From NCBI GenBank assembly GCA_017861355.1, contig JAGFXQ010000234.1, forward strand, positions 1 to 5,693: a stretch of 5,693 nucleotides of DNA, in the 5' to 3' direction. This document shows, piece after piece, positions 1-5,693 of this stretch (position 1 is the stretch's first letter; every line of letters starts with the position of its first letter). The notes beneath the pieces are model-generated. The model was not told the origin of the DNA, searched no databases, and saw only the letters and a program-made list of their open reading frames with translations. The stretch is from Bacillota bacterium. Lineage in GTDB: Bacteria > Bacillota > Clostridia > Lachnospirales > Lachnospiraceae. The translations under genes and the position numbers were made by a program.

Positions 1-480
1 GGTTTCTTCCTGAATGCCTCTGATGCTGACCAACTCATCTATCGTCCCAAGGAGGTATATGACGGAGCAATTCCCTCCGGTAATTCTGTAGCCGGATATG
101 TACTGAAACGTCTTGCTAATCTCACTGCTGATCCTAAGATGGTAGAGTATGCAAACAAGCAGCTTCGTTTCCTAGCCGGTCAGGTCAAGGATGCTCTGGC
201 TAATCACAGCTTCTCCCTGATTGCATTCTTAAGTGAGCTTTATCCCTCCAAAGAGATTGTATGTGTTGCGGATGAGAAGGGGGACTATGACGATCTGACC
301 AACTATCTGGCCACCCACTTCGAACCCAACACAGTTGTACTGATGAAGACAGAGGATAATACCCCGGAAGTGCTAAAAGCAGCAAGTTATGTCGCAGATT
401 ATCACAGATTGAACGACAAAACCACATTTTATGTATGCGAAAACCATAGCTGCCTAGCTCCGACCAATTCACTCAGCTAA
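1..480 (+). CDS. yyaL: C-terminal part of YyaL/DUF255 thioredoxin-domain protein (5' partial)
   Basis: The frame is open from the first base, so the start is outside the window; 159 residues remain before the TAA at 478-480. Two stretches are characteristic of the C-terminal half of the YyaL/SSP411 (DUF255) family: VYDGAIPSGNSVAGYVLKRL near residues 19-38, and the closing FYVCENHSCLAPTN near residues 142-155. Full-length members have roughly 600-700 residues, with an N-terminal thioredoxin-like domain followed by an alpha/alpha-barrel resembling N-acylglucosamine 2-epimerases, so about a quarter of the protein is visible. The thioredoxin part cannot be inspected here. The biochemical role of the family is poorly defined; the protein is probably cytoplasmic. 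The ATG at 139 is internal, because the family motif begins well upstream of it. The gene converges on uxuB and shows no functional link to it. The family call is firm; the function is unknown. Confidence 0.88.
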   Translation, partial: GFFLNASDADQLIYRPKEVYDGAIPSGNSVAGYVLKRLANLTADPKMVEYANKQLRFLAGQVKDALANHSFSLIAFLSELYPSKEIVCVADEKGDYDDLTNYLATHFEPNTVVLMKTEDNTPEVLKAASYVADYHRLNDKTTFYVCENHSCLAPTNSLS

Positions 481-547
481 TATCCTCATACAGCAGACAA
501 TAAGCGTTTTCTTAGAAAGCAACCACATTCTGTTTGTAAGCTTATTC

Positions 548-607
548 GTATAAATCACTACAGGCATAGATCATTATTCAATGACCTATGCCTGTAGTGA
601 TTTATAC
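548..607. terminator. Long hairpin, probable bidirectional terminator between convergent genes
   Basis: Positions 548-569 and 586-607 are perfect 22-bp inverted complements. After one A/C mismatch (570/585) the stem continues for five more pairs (571-575 with 580-584), closed by a 4-nt loop, ATTC. The outer ends of the stem are AT-rich, with an A-rich left flank and a T-rich right flank, which gives a usable U-rich tail in either direction. It lies 67 nt after the yyaL stop codon and 93 nt after the uxuB stop codon, as expected for a shared terminator of converging transcripts. The uridine tail is interrupted rather than a clean run, so strength in each direction is not certain. A palindromic repeat element or protein-binding site is the alternative. 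Confidence 0.72.
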
Positions 608-621
608 AATATTTATACAAT
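600..621. repeat. Perfect 11-bp tandem repeat beside the hairpin
   Basis: ATTTATACAAT occurs twice head to tail, at 600-610 and 611-621. The first copy includes the outer end of the right hairpin arm (600-607), so the repeat looks like a small slippage duplication of the hairpin foot. The left arm foot (548-555) could pair with ATTTATAC from either copy. No function is evident beyond extending the AT-rich flank of the terminator. Confidence 0.6.
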
Positions 622-635
622 GATTTTAACTCCGA

Positions 636-666
636 TCGCATATATTCAAGCAAGCTTGACATGCGA
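636..666 (-). other. Small two-step stem-loop in the 3' untranslated region of uxuB
   Basis: On the minus strand, downstream of the uxuB stop, TCGCAT (661-666) pairs with ATGCGA (636-641). Inside this, TCAAG (655-659) pairs with CTTGA (646-650) around a 4-nt loop. The two stems are separated by an asymmetric bulge (one base against four). No U-tract follows, so it is unlikely to be an intrinsic terminator on its own. It may be 3' UTR structure ahead of the main hairpin at 548-607, or chance. Nothing else is seen in the 481-700 gap. Confidence 0.3.
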
Positions 667-700
667 ATGCTTTTGTCGCACTGTGCTCAATACGCTTTTA

Positions 701-2302
701 TTATGCAAGATATTTCTGAAGTGTTGCTCTGACCGCCCCTGGTCCGGCAATCAATTCAAGGAACATTCCTTCTACCTTCTCACCAAGACCAACCTGATAC
801 AGATCAACTGCAAAGATCTTCTCATTGGACAAGATGGGTTTCAGTGTATCCTTAGCCATCGTCTTATCACCGAGCCTAATGTCCTTCACATATCGCTGTA
901 CTTCGGACAGTAACGGGTCCGGGCTGGGAGCAAACTCCTTGCCTTCATCATCAATTCCCATCAGGTATCTGCACCATCCTGCCAGAGTCAGCGGGATAAA
1001 GGTTAAGTCCGTAACTTCTAGTTCTTTGCTTGCAACATAAGCTTTGATCGTCTCTCCAAATCGGATCGGCAACTTCTGTGAAGTATCAGTAGCGATACGC
1101 TGGGGTGCATCTGGCATGAAAGGATTCGGAAGACGCAACTCCAGAACCGCCTTGATGAAATCCTGTGGATCTAATACTCCGGGGTTCACCACCACCGGCA
1201 TTCCTTCGACATAACCAATCTTGTTCACCAGCTTCACCAGTTCTGCGTCTCTCATCTCTTCCCAGATGGTCCGGTAGGATAACAGACAGCCAAAGATTGC
1301 AAGAGCGGTATGAAGCGGATTCAGACAGGTGCACACCTTCATCTTCTCTACCTTATCCACAGTCTCACGATCGGTAAACAGGATACCGGCTTTCTCAAAG
1401 GGAGGTCTGCCATTTGGAAATTGATCCTCAATCACCAGATACTCTGTCTCTTCTGCGTTTACAAAGGCAGCAGTATAAGTATTCTTGCCGGTGATGATGA
1501 GATCGGTATCTTCAAAGTCATCCTCTTCGAGCATCTTCTTCACTTTATCGTCCGGTCTGGGTGTAATCTTATCGATCATACTCCAAGGGAAGGAGACTTT
1601 GTTCGTATCTGTAATATAACTCAGAAAGCCTTCCTCCGTCGTGCCGTTCTTCACCCAGTGTTCAGCATAGGCTTCCACTGCATCATACAGCTTATCACCG
1701 TTATGGGAGCAGTTGTCCATACTTACCATAGCAATCGGAGATGCTCCGGCCAGATATCTCTCATAGAGCAGGGCAGTTACCTTCCCCATGATATGATTTG
1801 GTTTCTTCAACCCTAGGTTAAAATCCGCTTCAACGACTTCCAGGTGTCCACCTTTTGAATCAAATAAGCTATAGCCTTTCTCGGTAATCGTAAAGCTTGC
1901 CATCTGAAGAGAAGGATTTCGAAAGATTTCTTTGAGTCGGGACCACTCAGCATCCCTGGCACTATCCGCAGCTATTGATTCCACCACGCTGCCGATCACC
2001 TTCTTCTCAATACTTCCGTTGGCCTTTAATACTACCAAAAGACTCAGATCATCAAAAGGTTGATATGCTTTCTCAATAATCTCGTAATCAAAGCCTTCGG
2101 CTACAATCACTCCCTTATCATAGCTCTTACTGTTCAGAAGCTTCTGCATCGCTGCTGCCGGGAAGCCACGAAAGATATTTCCAGCCCCAAAATGGATCCA
2201 GGTCGGGCTGGCTATGGTATCCTTGCGTACCTGTGCTCTATCATATTCGGGTAATTCATAGCCCTTTTCTTTCCAAGTGGGATGATAATTCTTTAATCTC
2301 AT
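701..2302 (-). CDS. uxuB: D-mannonate oxidoreductase (fructuronate reductase), mannitol dehydrogenase family
   Basis: UxuB interconverts D-fructuronate and D-mannonate with NAD(H) in the cytoplasm, the step before UxuA in glucuronate catabolism. The product is 533 residues, normal for the family. The N-terminal Rossmann nucleotide-binding loop is IHFGAGNIFRGF (about 36-47). VSMDNCSHNG (about 193-202) matches the family's DN...NG segment. SMIDKITPRP (about 241-250) is the long-chain mannitol dehydrogenase signature, with Lys where Arg is usual. KVCTCLNPLHTALA (about 322-335) supplies the Asn and His of the active site, and a nearby Lys is the likely catalytic base. RIATDTSQKLPIRFGETI (about 402-419) is another family block. 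The frame stays open to an ATG at 2350, but that start lacks a good Shine-Dalgarno; the ATG at 2302 follows AAAGGTG by 9 nt and opens the MRLKNYHP sequence expected of the family. It is the second gene after uxuA and probably cotranscribed with it. Confidence 0.93.
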   Translation of the reverse strand: MRLKNYHPTWKEKGYELPEYDRAQVRKDTIASPTWIHFGAGNIFRGFPAAAMQKLLNSKSYDKGVIVAEGFDYEIIEKAYQPFDDLSLLVVLKANGSIEKKVIGSVVESIAADSARDAEWSRLKEIFRNPSLQMASFTITEKGYSLFDSKGGHLEVVEADFNLGLKKPNHIMGKVTALLYERYLAGASPIAMVSMDNCSHNGDKLYDAVEAYAEHWVKNGTTEEGFLSYITDTNKVSFPWSMIDKITPRPDDKVKKMLEEDDFEDTDLIITGKNTYTAAFVNAEETEYLVIEDQFPNGRPPFEKAGILFTDRETVDKVEKMKVCTCLNPLHTALAIFGCLLSYRTIWEEMRDAELVKLVNKIGYVEGMPVVVNPGVLDPQDFIKAVLELRLPNPFMPDAPQRIATDTSQKLPIRFGETIKAYVASKELEVTDLTFIPLTLAGWCRYLMGIDDEGKEFAPSPDPLLSEVQRYVKDIRLGDKTMAKDTLKPILSNEKIFAVDLYQVGLGEKVEGMFLELIAGPGAVRATLQKYLA

Positions 2303-2311
2303 AAATGACCA

Positions 2312-2318
2312 CACCTTT
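2312..2318 (-). promoter_or_regulatory. Ribosome binding site that fixes the uxuB start
   Basis: The minus strand reads AAAGGTG here, 9 nt before the ATG at 2302. This site lies inside the longer open frame that begins at 2350, where it would encode part of an extra MRKVWSF segment. No comparable Shine-Dalgarno precedes the 2350 ATG: the nearest AAGG is about 18 nt away. The shorter start is therefore preferred. Confidence 0.7.
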
Positions 2319-2397
2319 CTCATTTCTTGTCTATCTAGATCTATAGGCATTCATTTTATTTTATTAAGACCTTATAGCCGGCTGTCACTACGATTTA

Positions 2398-3471
2398 TTA
2401 TTTACTTCTTTTATCGATCGCTTCCCACAATCCATTCAGATATGCTACTCCAAGTGCTCTGTCATACAGACCGTAGCCTGGTCTCGCCTGCTCACCCCAG
2501 ATCATTCTTCCGTGATCCGGACGGATGATACCATCAAAGCCGCTCTCATAGAGTGCTTTCACTATTTCATACATATCAAAATTACCATCCGAAGACAGAT
2601 GAGAGCTCTCATGGAAGATACCCTCCGCCTCGAACTTCATATTTCTTAAGTGGGCAAAATGGATTCTCTTACTGATCTTTGGATTGCGGATAATCTGGGG
2701 GAGATTATTTTTCAGATTGCTTCCGAGTGATCCCGTACAAAGAGTAAATCCGTTATAGATACTGTCATTCAGAGCAGCTATTTCCTCTAATGCCTTCTCA
2801 CTGGTCACGATTCTCGGTAAACCGAATACGCTCCAAGCAGGGTCATCCGGATGGATCGCCATCTTAATCTTGTATTTCTCACAAACCGGCATGATGGAGT
2901 CAAGGAAATACTTCAGGTTCTGCATCAGCAACTCTGCGGTCACCCCTTGATACTTCTCAAACAGACCCATGATCTCGTCCTTACGGTTCGGTTCCCAACC
3001 TGGGAGGATAAAACCGCCACTTTCCTTCTCGATACGTTCGAACATGGTGGAGGGCTCAATGCCATTGATTATATTCTCATCATAAGCAAGTGCGTAGGAA
3101 CCATCCTCTAATTGCATTGCCAGATCGGTTCTTGTCCAATCGAAGATCGGCATAAAGTTATAGCAGACCATATGAACATCTGCTTTACCCAGGTTCTCCA
3201 GAGAGATCTTATAATTCTCAATATATTGTTCACGGGAAGGAAGACCGATTTTGATATCCTCATGGATATTCACACTCTCGATCCCGATTAGTTTCAGTCC
3301 CCCATCCTCTACTGTTTTCTTTAATTCAAGGATATCTTCTAATTTCCAAGCCTCGCCGACAGGAATGTCATGTAAGGAGGATACTACTCCGCTCACCCCT
3401 GGAATTTGTCTTATCTTGTCCAGCGATACGCTGTCGTGCTTTTCACCGAACCATCTTAATGTCATTTCCAT
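2398..3471 (-). CDS. uxuA: Mannonate dehydratase
   Basis: UxuA dehydrates D-mannonate to 2-keto-3-deoxy-D-gluconate, a metal-dependent (Mn2+/Fe2+) cytoplasmic step feeding the Entner-Doudoroff-type KDG branch. The 357-residue product matches the short Gram-positive form; the E. coli protein is about 394. The N-terminus MTLRWFGEKHDSVSL with SLHDIPVGEAW (about 32-42) is typical of UxuA. Conserved metal and active-site blocks follow: HPDDPAWSVFGLPRI (207-221), LCTGSLGSNL (244-253), HFAHLRN (271-277) and RPDHGRMIWGE (317-327). By family knowledge, His207, Cys245, His274 and Asp319 are the probable metal ligands. The ATG at 3471 follows AAAGGA with a 10-nt gap; the ATG two codons later fits worse. 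This is the first gene of the uxuA-uxuB pair, with 95 nt before uxuB and its own promoter region at 3516-3560. No truncation or frameshift is seen. Confidence 0.95.
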   Translation of the reverse strand: MEMTLRWFGEKHDSVSLDKIRQIPGVSGVVSSLHDIPVGEAWKLEDILELKKTVEDGGLKLIGIESVNIHEDIKIGLPSREQYIENYKISLENLGKADVHMVCYNFMPIFDWTRTDLAMQLEDGSYALAYDENIINGIEPSTMFERIEKESGGFILPGWEPNRKDEIMGLFEKYQGVTAELLMQNLKYFLDSIMPVCEKYKIKMAIHPDDPAWSVFGLPRIVTSEKALEEIAALNDSIYNGFTLCTGSLGSNLKNNLPQIIRNPKISKRIHFAHLRNMKFEAEGIFHESSHLSSDGNFDMYEIVKALYESGFDGIIRPDHGRMIWGEQARPGYGLYDRALGVAYLNGLWEAIDKRSK

Positions 3472-3515
3472 TTCAAAATCATCCTTTCCTAAGCCAAAAT
3501 AAATACCTTCCAGTA

Positions 3516-3540
3516 ATTAGTATAGTATCTATACTTATAG
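3516..3540. promoter_or_regulatory. Overlapping dyads across the uxuA -10/spacer
   Basis: AGTATA (3519-3524) and TATACT (3530-3535) form a perfect 6-bp inverted repeat around 5 nt, so the proposed -10 box is itself one half-site. A second dyad, CTATA-CT-TATAG, covers 3529-3540. Both are AT-rich and could partly be chance, but clustering within one promoter spacer suggests a second operator or a pair of cooperating sites with 3543-3560. Confidence 0.28.
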
Positions 3541-3547
3541 AATACAA
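3519..3547 (-). promoter_or_regulatory. Candidate sigma-A promoter of uxuAB
   Basis: On the minus strand a -35-like TTGTAT (3542-3547) is separated by 17 nt from a -10 TATACT (3519-3524), giving a leader of about 40 nt to the uxuA ATG at 3471. The -10 matches consensus at five of six bases; the -35 matches only at TTG, so the promoter may be weak or activator- or repressor-controlled. The position between the upstream gene's terminator and uxuA, together with overlapping dyads, supports the call. No start-site data are available. Confidence 0.5.
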
Positions 3548-3560
3548 GTAAATTCTTGTA
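3543..3560. promoter_or_regulatory. Candidate operator: 6-bp inverted repeat over the uxuA -35 box
   Basis: TACAAG (3543-3548) and CTTGTA (3555-3560) form a perfect inverted repeat around a 6-nt AT spacer. The inner half overlaps the proposed -35 element, so a bound repressor would block RNA polymerase. Uronate operons are commonly controlled by GntR- or LacI-family repressors, and the size and symmetry would suit such a dimer. No regulator gene is visible in the window, so the cognate protein is unknown. Confidence 0.4.
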
Positions 3561-3585
3561 ATATATCCCATAGGTTTATCACCTG

Positions 3586-3639
3586 ATAAAAGACTGCACC
3601 TAAGGTAATGATATCCTTACCTAAGGTGCAGCCTTTTAT
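3586..3639 (-). terminator. Rho-independent terminator of the modular CBM/BIG2 gene
   Basis: Arms 3586-3608 and 3617-3639 pair over 23 positions with a single non-Watson-Crick position (3593/3632), around an 8-nt loop. That position is A/C in plus-strand RNA but a G-U wobble in minus-strand RNA, so the hairpin is more regular in the minus-strand transcript. It begins 56 nt after the stop codon of the minus-strand gene at 3696-5693, and the descending arm runs into TCTTTTATC on that strand. A weaker outer pairing, TATCA (3577-3581) with TGATA (3641-3645), can extend it. It should insulate uxuAB from read-through. Confidence 0.8.
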
Positions 3640-3695
3640 GTGATAATAATCAGAAACTCACCTCATAATAGCCGGTATTCCATCCGATGTTGGTA

Positions 3696-5693
3696 CTAAT
3701 TGCTGATATGAATGTCATCTACCAGGAATATCAACTCATTGGAAGTGGTTGGTTTCAATTCCATACTTATACTTACGCCTGCAGGAATGGTTATGGTTGT
3801 AGAAACCAAAGTCCAGGAATCTGCCGATATATTAAATATGTCTTCTTTATAAGGATCTGTGTCATTATGTACACGCTCACTAGTTTGAATTCGAACCTTT
3901 GTGTCTGCCCCTGATACAAGCTTTACTCTGGCACTGAAGGTATAAGTAACCTCGACACTATTTGTATTATTAATCCAATAGGATATCCCATGCCAATCAG
4001 CCGTACCGGTTATTTGCAAGCATTTGTCACTCTTATAACCGACTGGGCTAATTGCAGATCCTGTTACTGCTCTGACTCCTCCGCCGGTATTACCAAAGTT
4101 ACCAATGGATTTGTAAGCATCAAAAGGATTGGTCGTTTCCAATGTCTCAGTTAAATCTAGCACAGGAACGGATACCGTTTCGGTGACTGTAACCTCGCAT
4201 TGTGCTGTATAGGCTGTTGTTGATGCTCCATCCACTGCTGTTTCTGCATAGATGATTGCTGTTCCGGAAGCAACTGCGGTAACCTTACCCGTGCTATCTA
4301 CCATAGCAATACTACTATTACTTGAAGTCCAATGAATTGTTCCTGAAGTGGAATAGTTCACCGGTGCAATGGTTGCCAGGAGTGTTTCTGAAGCGCTCTT
4401 ATTCAATGACAATACACTCTTGTTCAAGGTAACCCCGGTAATCGGATGACTTCCGGTATCCGGTGTCCTTGTAATATAGATACTGTCCATATAATAAGCC
4501 GTCTTGTCCGTACTGTCAGCTGCATCCGTAATAATTCTCACCACGAGGCTGCTTCCGGCAGCTACAGTTAATACACTGCTCTCTAACTTAGCCCATTCGG
4601 TCGGAGTCGCAGTCACACTCGCAATAGTATAACCGAGTGCGGAATTATCATGGAAATACTGAACCCCAACATTTGCTCCGACTGCTTTTACATAGGAAGT
4701 AATCACATAATTTGCTGCGGTTATTCCGGCAGTGTTATCCAGAGTAATGAGATTACCGTTATATAGATTCTTATTTGTAACCTTGAGGTATTTACCGCCA
4801 TTATAAGCCGATGCTTCATCAGTCAATATCTCTGTCGTAACCGCCCAGTCACCCTGATTCGGGATTAAATTTGTTCCTGACTCAAAGTCCTCATATAGTA
4901 CGATATTATCCGCTACGATTACGTTACAGGAAGCAGTAGAACCTCCTACTGAAGCGGTAACTGTAGCGGAGCCATTGCTTACTGCTGTAATCACACCGCC
5001 GGCAACGGTTGCGACTGCCGGATCGGATGAGGTCCATGTGGTGGTGCCACTGACATTCGTCACAGCTGTCTTGGTAGCACCGATGCTCTGCAGCAGAACA
5101 GTTCCATAATTCAAAACCAGCTGTACAGAAGAAGACACGGTAACCGCACAAGTTGCTGTCTTTGAGCCATCCTCCGTTGTTACGGTTATCGTTGCTGTTC
5201 CGGCTGAGACTGCAGATACTACCCCATTTGCAACTGTTGCAACCGAGGTATGATCAGAAGACCAGCTAACATTTTTATTATCCGCAGTATTCGGGCTGAT
5301 GGTAGCCGTCAGATTTGCTGTCTGACCGATATTAAGATTTATATTGTCTTGATTCAAGGCTACTCCGCTCACCGGAATCTTATCACCGATTGAATCGATC
5401 GTAATCTTAACATTATCTAAGGTGTATTTTGCAGTTCCTACGCTATGTTCAATATACATAAATGCAGAAGTAACCGTATTATCAAGAGGGTAAGTACTCT
5501 CCATGCTGTACCAGGTTCCCGCTGTCGCATCTACCGAAGCGATGCTGTTGTATCCAACATTGCTCTTAAAGGTAGCTTTCACTGTTCCACTCTCATCAGT
5601 CTTGATATCGAATTTTACACGTAGTGTAATATGCTTGTTCACATATGCTCCAAAGTCATATCCCACCCCATGATAATTCGCAGTACGATTCTC
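3696..5693 (-). CDS. Secreted multimodular protein, C-terminal part: three CBM-like modules alternating with three BIG2 domains (5' partial)
   Basis: The frame is open through the window edge, so 665 C-terminal residues are seen and the start, signal peptide and any catalytic domain are outside; GTG at 5666 is only an internal codon. Modules in order (fragment residues): CBM22/CBM4_9-like jelly-roll remnant, about 1-100, with NRTANYHGVGYD; BIG2 domain, 106-186 (PVSGVALNQDNINLNIGQT, WSSDHTSVATV, GTATITV); shorter diverged BIG2, 189-261; second CBM-like module, 264-410 (opening LYEDFESG, closing YYMDSIYITR); BIG2, 417-504; terminal CBM-like module, 510-665 (TGTADWHGISYWI, closing FLVDDIHIS). 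The sequence is rich in Thr, Ser, Ala and Val and poor in Cys, as in extracellular proteins. There is no LPXTG, SLH or dockerin at the C-terminus, so it is probably released or anchored from its N-terminal side. It most likely belongs to a plant-polysaccharide hydrolase or esterase; an adhesin is the alternative. Its own terminator follows at 3586-3639. Confidence 0.85.
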   Translation of the reverse strand, partial: ENRTANYHGVGYDFGAYVNKHITLRVKFDIKTDESGTVKATFKSNVGYNSIASVDATAGTWYSMESTYPLDNTVTSAFMYIEHSVGTAKYTLDNVKITIDSIGDKIPVSGVALNQDNINLNIGQTANLTATISPNTADNKNVSWSSDHTSVATVANGVVSAVSAGTATITVTTEDGSKTATCAVTVSSSVQLVLNYGTVLLQSIGATKTAVTNVSGTTTWTSSDPAVATVAGGVITAVSNGSATVTASVGGSTASCNVIVADNIVLYEDFESGTNLIPNQGDWAVTTEILTDEASAYNGGKYLKVTNKNLYNGNLITLDNTAGITAANYVITSYVKAVGANVGVQYFHDNSALGYTIASVTATPTEWAKLESSVLTVAAGSSLVVRIITDAADSTDKTAYYMDSIYITRTPDTGSHPITGVTLNKSVLSLNKSASETLLATIAPVNYSTSGTIHWTSSNSSIAMVDSTGKVTAVASGTAIIYAETAVDGASTTAYTAQCEVTVTETVSVPVLDLTETLETTNPFDAYKSIGNFGNTGGGVRAVTGSAISPVGYKSDKCLQITGTADWHGISYWINNTNSVEVTYTFSARVKLVSGADTKVRIQTSERVHNDTDPYKEDIFNISADSWTLVSTTITIPAGVSISMELKPTTSNELIFLVDDIHISN

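Noticed and set aside
200..472. 90-codon minus-strand open frame opposite yyaL
   Set aside because: The plus-strand frame carries clear YyaL-family motifs; the minus-strand product is Trp/Cys/Ser-rich shadow sequence.
500..514. Possible catabolite-responsive element (AATAAGCGTTTTCT)
   Set aside because: The centre fits the cre consensus but both ends mismatch, and it lies after a stop codon between convergent genes with no promoter to control.
581..913. 110-codon plus-strand open frame running from the hairpin into the uxuB 3' end
   Set aside because: It begins within the terminator hairpin loop side, overlaps uxuB antisense and has no ribosome site or family resemblance.
1310..1816. 168-codon plus-strand open frame opposite uxuB
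   Set aside because: It lies wholly antisense to a well-conserved uxuB and its translation resembles no family; the shorter frames opposite uxuA and uxuB (825-1040, 1165-1377, 2060-2254, 2851-3111, 3251-3502) fail for the same reason.
2331..2346. Palindromic CTATCTAGATCTATAG in the uxuA-uxuB gap
   Set aside because: Only the outer four pairs and one inner pair match in full register; the short perfect palindromes inside are expected in AT-rich sequence.
2303..2350. 16-residue N-terminal extension of UxuB from the ATG at 2350
   Set aside because: It has no suitably spaced Shine-Dalgarno, whereas AAAGGTG sits 9 nt before the ATG at 2302.
3699..5693. Tandem DNA repeats in the BIG2-coding segments
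   Set aside because: The similarity is at the protein level (GTATITV-type strands); the DNA copies are too diverged to be recent repeats.

Overview
The window looks like chromosomal DNA from an anaerobic, plant-fibre-degrading member of the Clostridia, probably Lachnospiraceae. This is inferred from moderately AT-biased DNA, AAAGGA-type ribosome binding sites, long perfect-stem terminators, clostridial-type UxuA and UxuB proteins, and a secreted protein built of BIG2 and carbohydrate-binding modules. No species can be named from the sequence alone.

Layout. Positions 1-480 (+) hold the last 159 codons of a YyaL/DUF255 (SSP411-type) thioredoxin-domain protein. Positions 481-700 are a convergent intergenic region with a very regular 60-nt hairpin (548-607), probably a two-way terminator, an 11-bp tandem repeat and a small second stem-loop. 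On the minus strand, 3471 down to 701 is a two-gene uronate operon: uxuA (mannonate dehydratase, 2398-3471), a 95-nt gap, then uxuB (fructuronate reductase, best start at 2302). Its promoter and two candidate operator dyads lie at 3516-3560. A terminator hairpin at 3586-3639 separates the operon from the last gene. Positions 3696-5693 (-) encode the C-terminal 665 residues of a secreted multimodular protein that alternates three carbohydrate-binding-like modules with three BIG2 immunoglobulin-like domains. Its N-terminus, and any catalytic domain, lie beyond the right edge.

How the genes fit together. UxuB reduces D-fructuronate to D-mannonate and UxuA dehydrates D-mannonate to 2-keto-3-deoxygluconate. 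These are consecutive steps in glucuronate use. The neighbouring secreted protein has the architecture of an enzyme that binds plant polysaccharide, so a link to glucuronate-bearing xylan is plausible. That link rests on proximity and module type only. The YyaL-type gene faces the operon and appears unrelated.

I see no mobile element, CRISPR array, RNA gene or obviously novel system. The points most worth following up are the truncated modular protein and the dyad-rich uxuA promoter.
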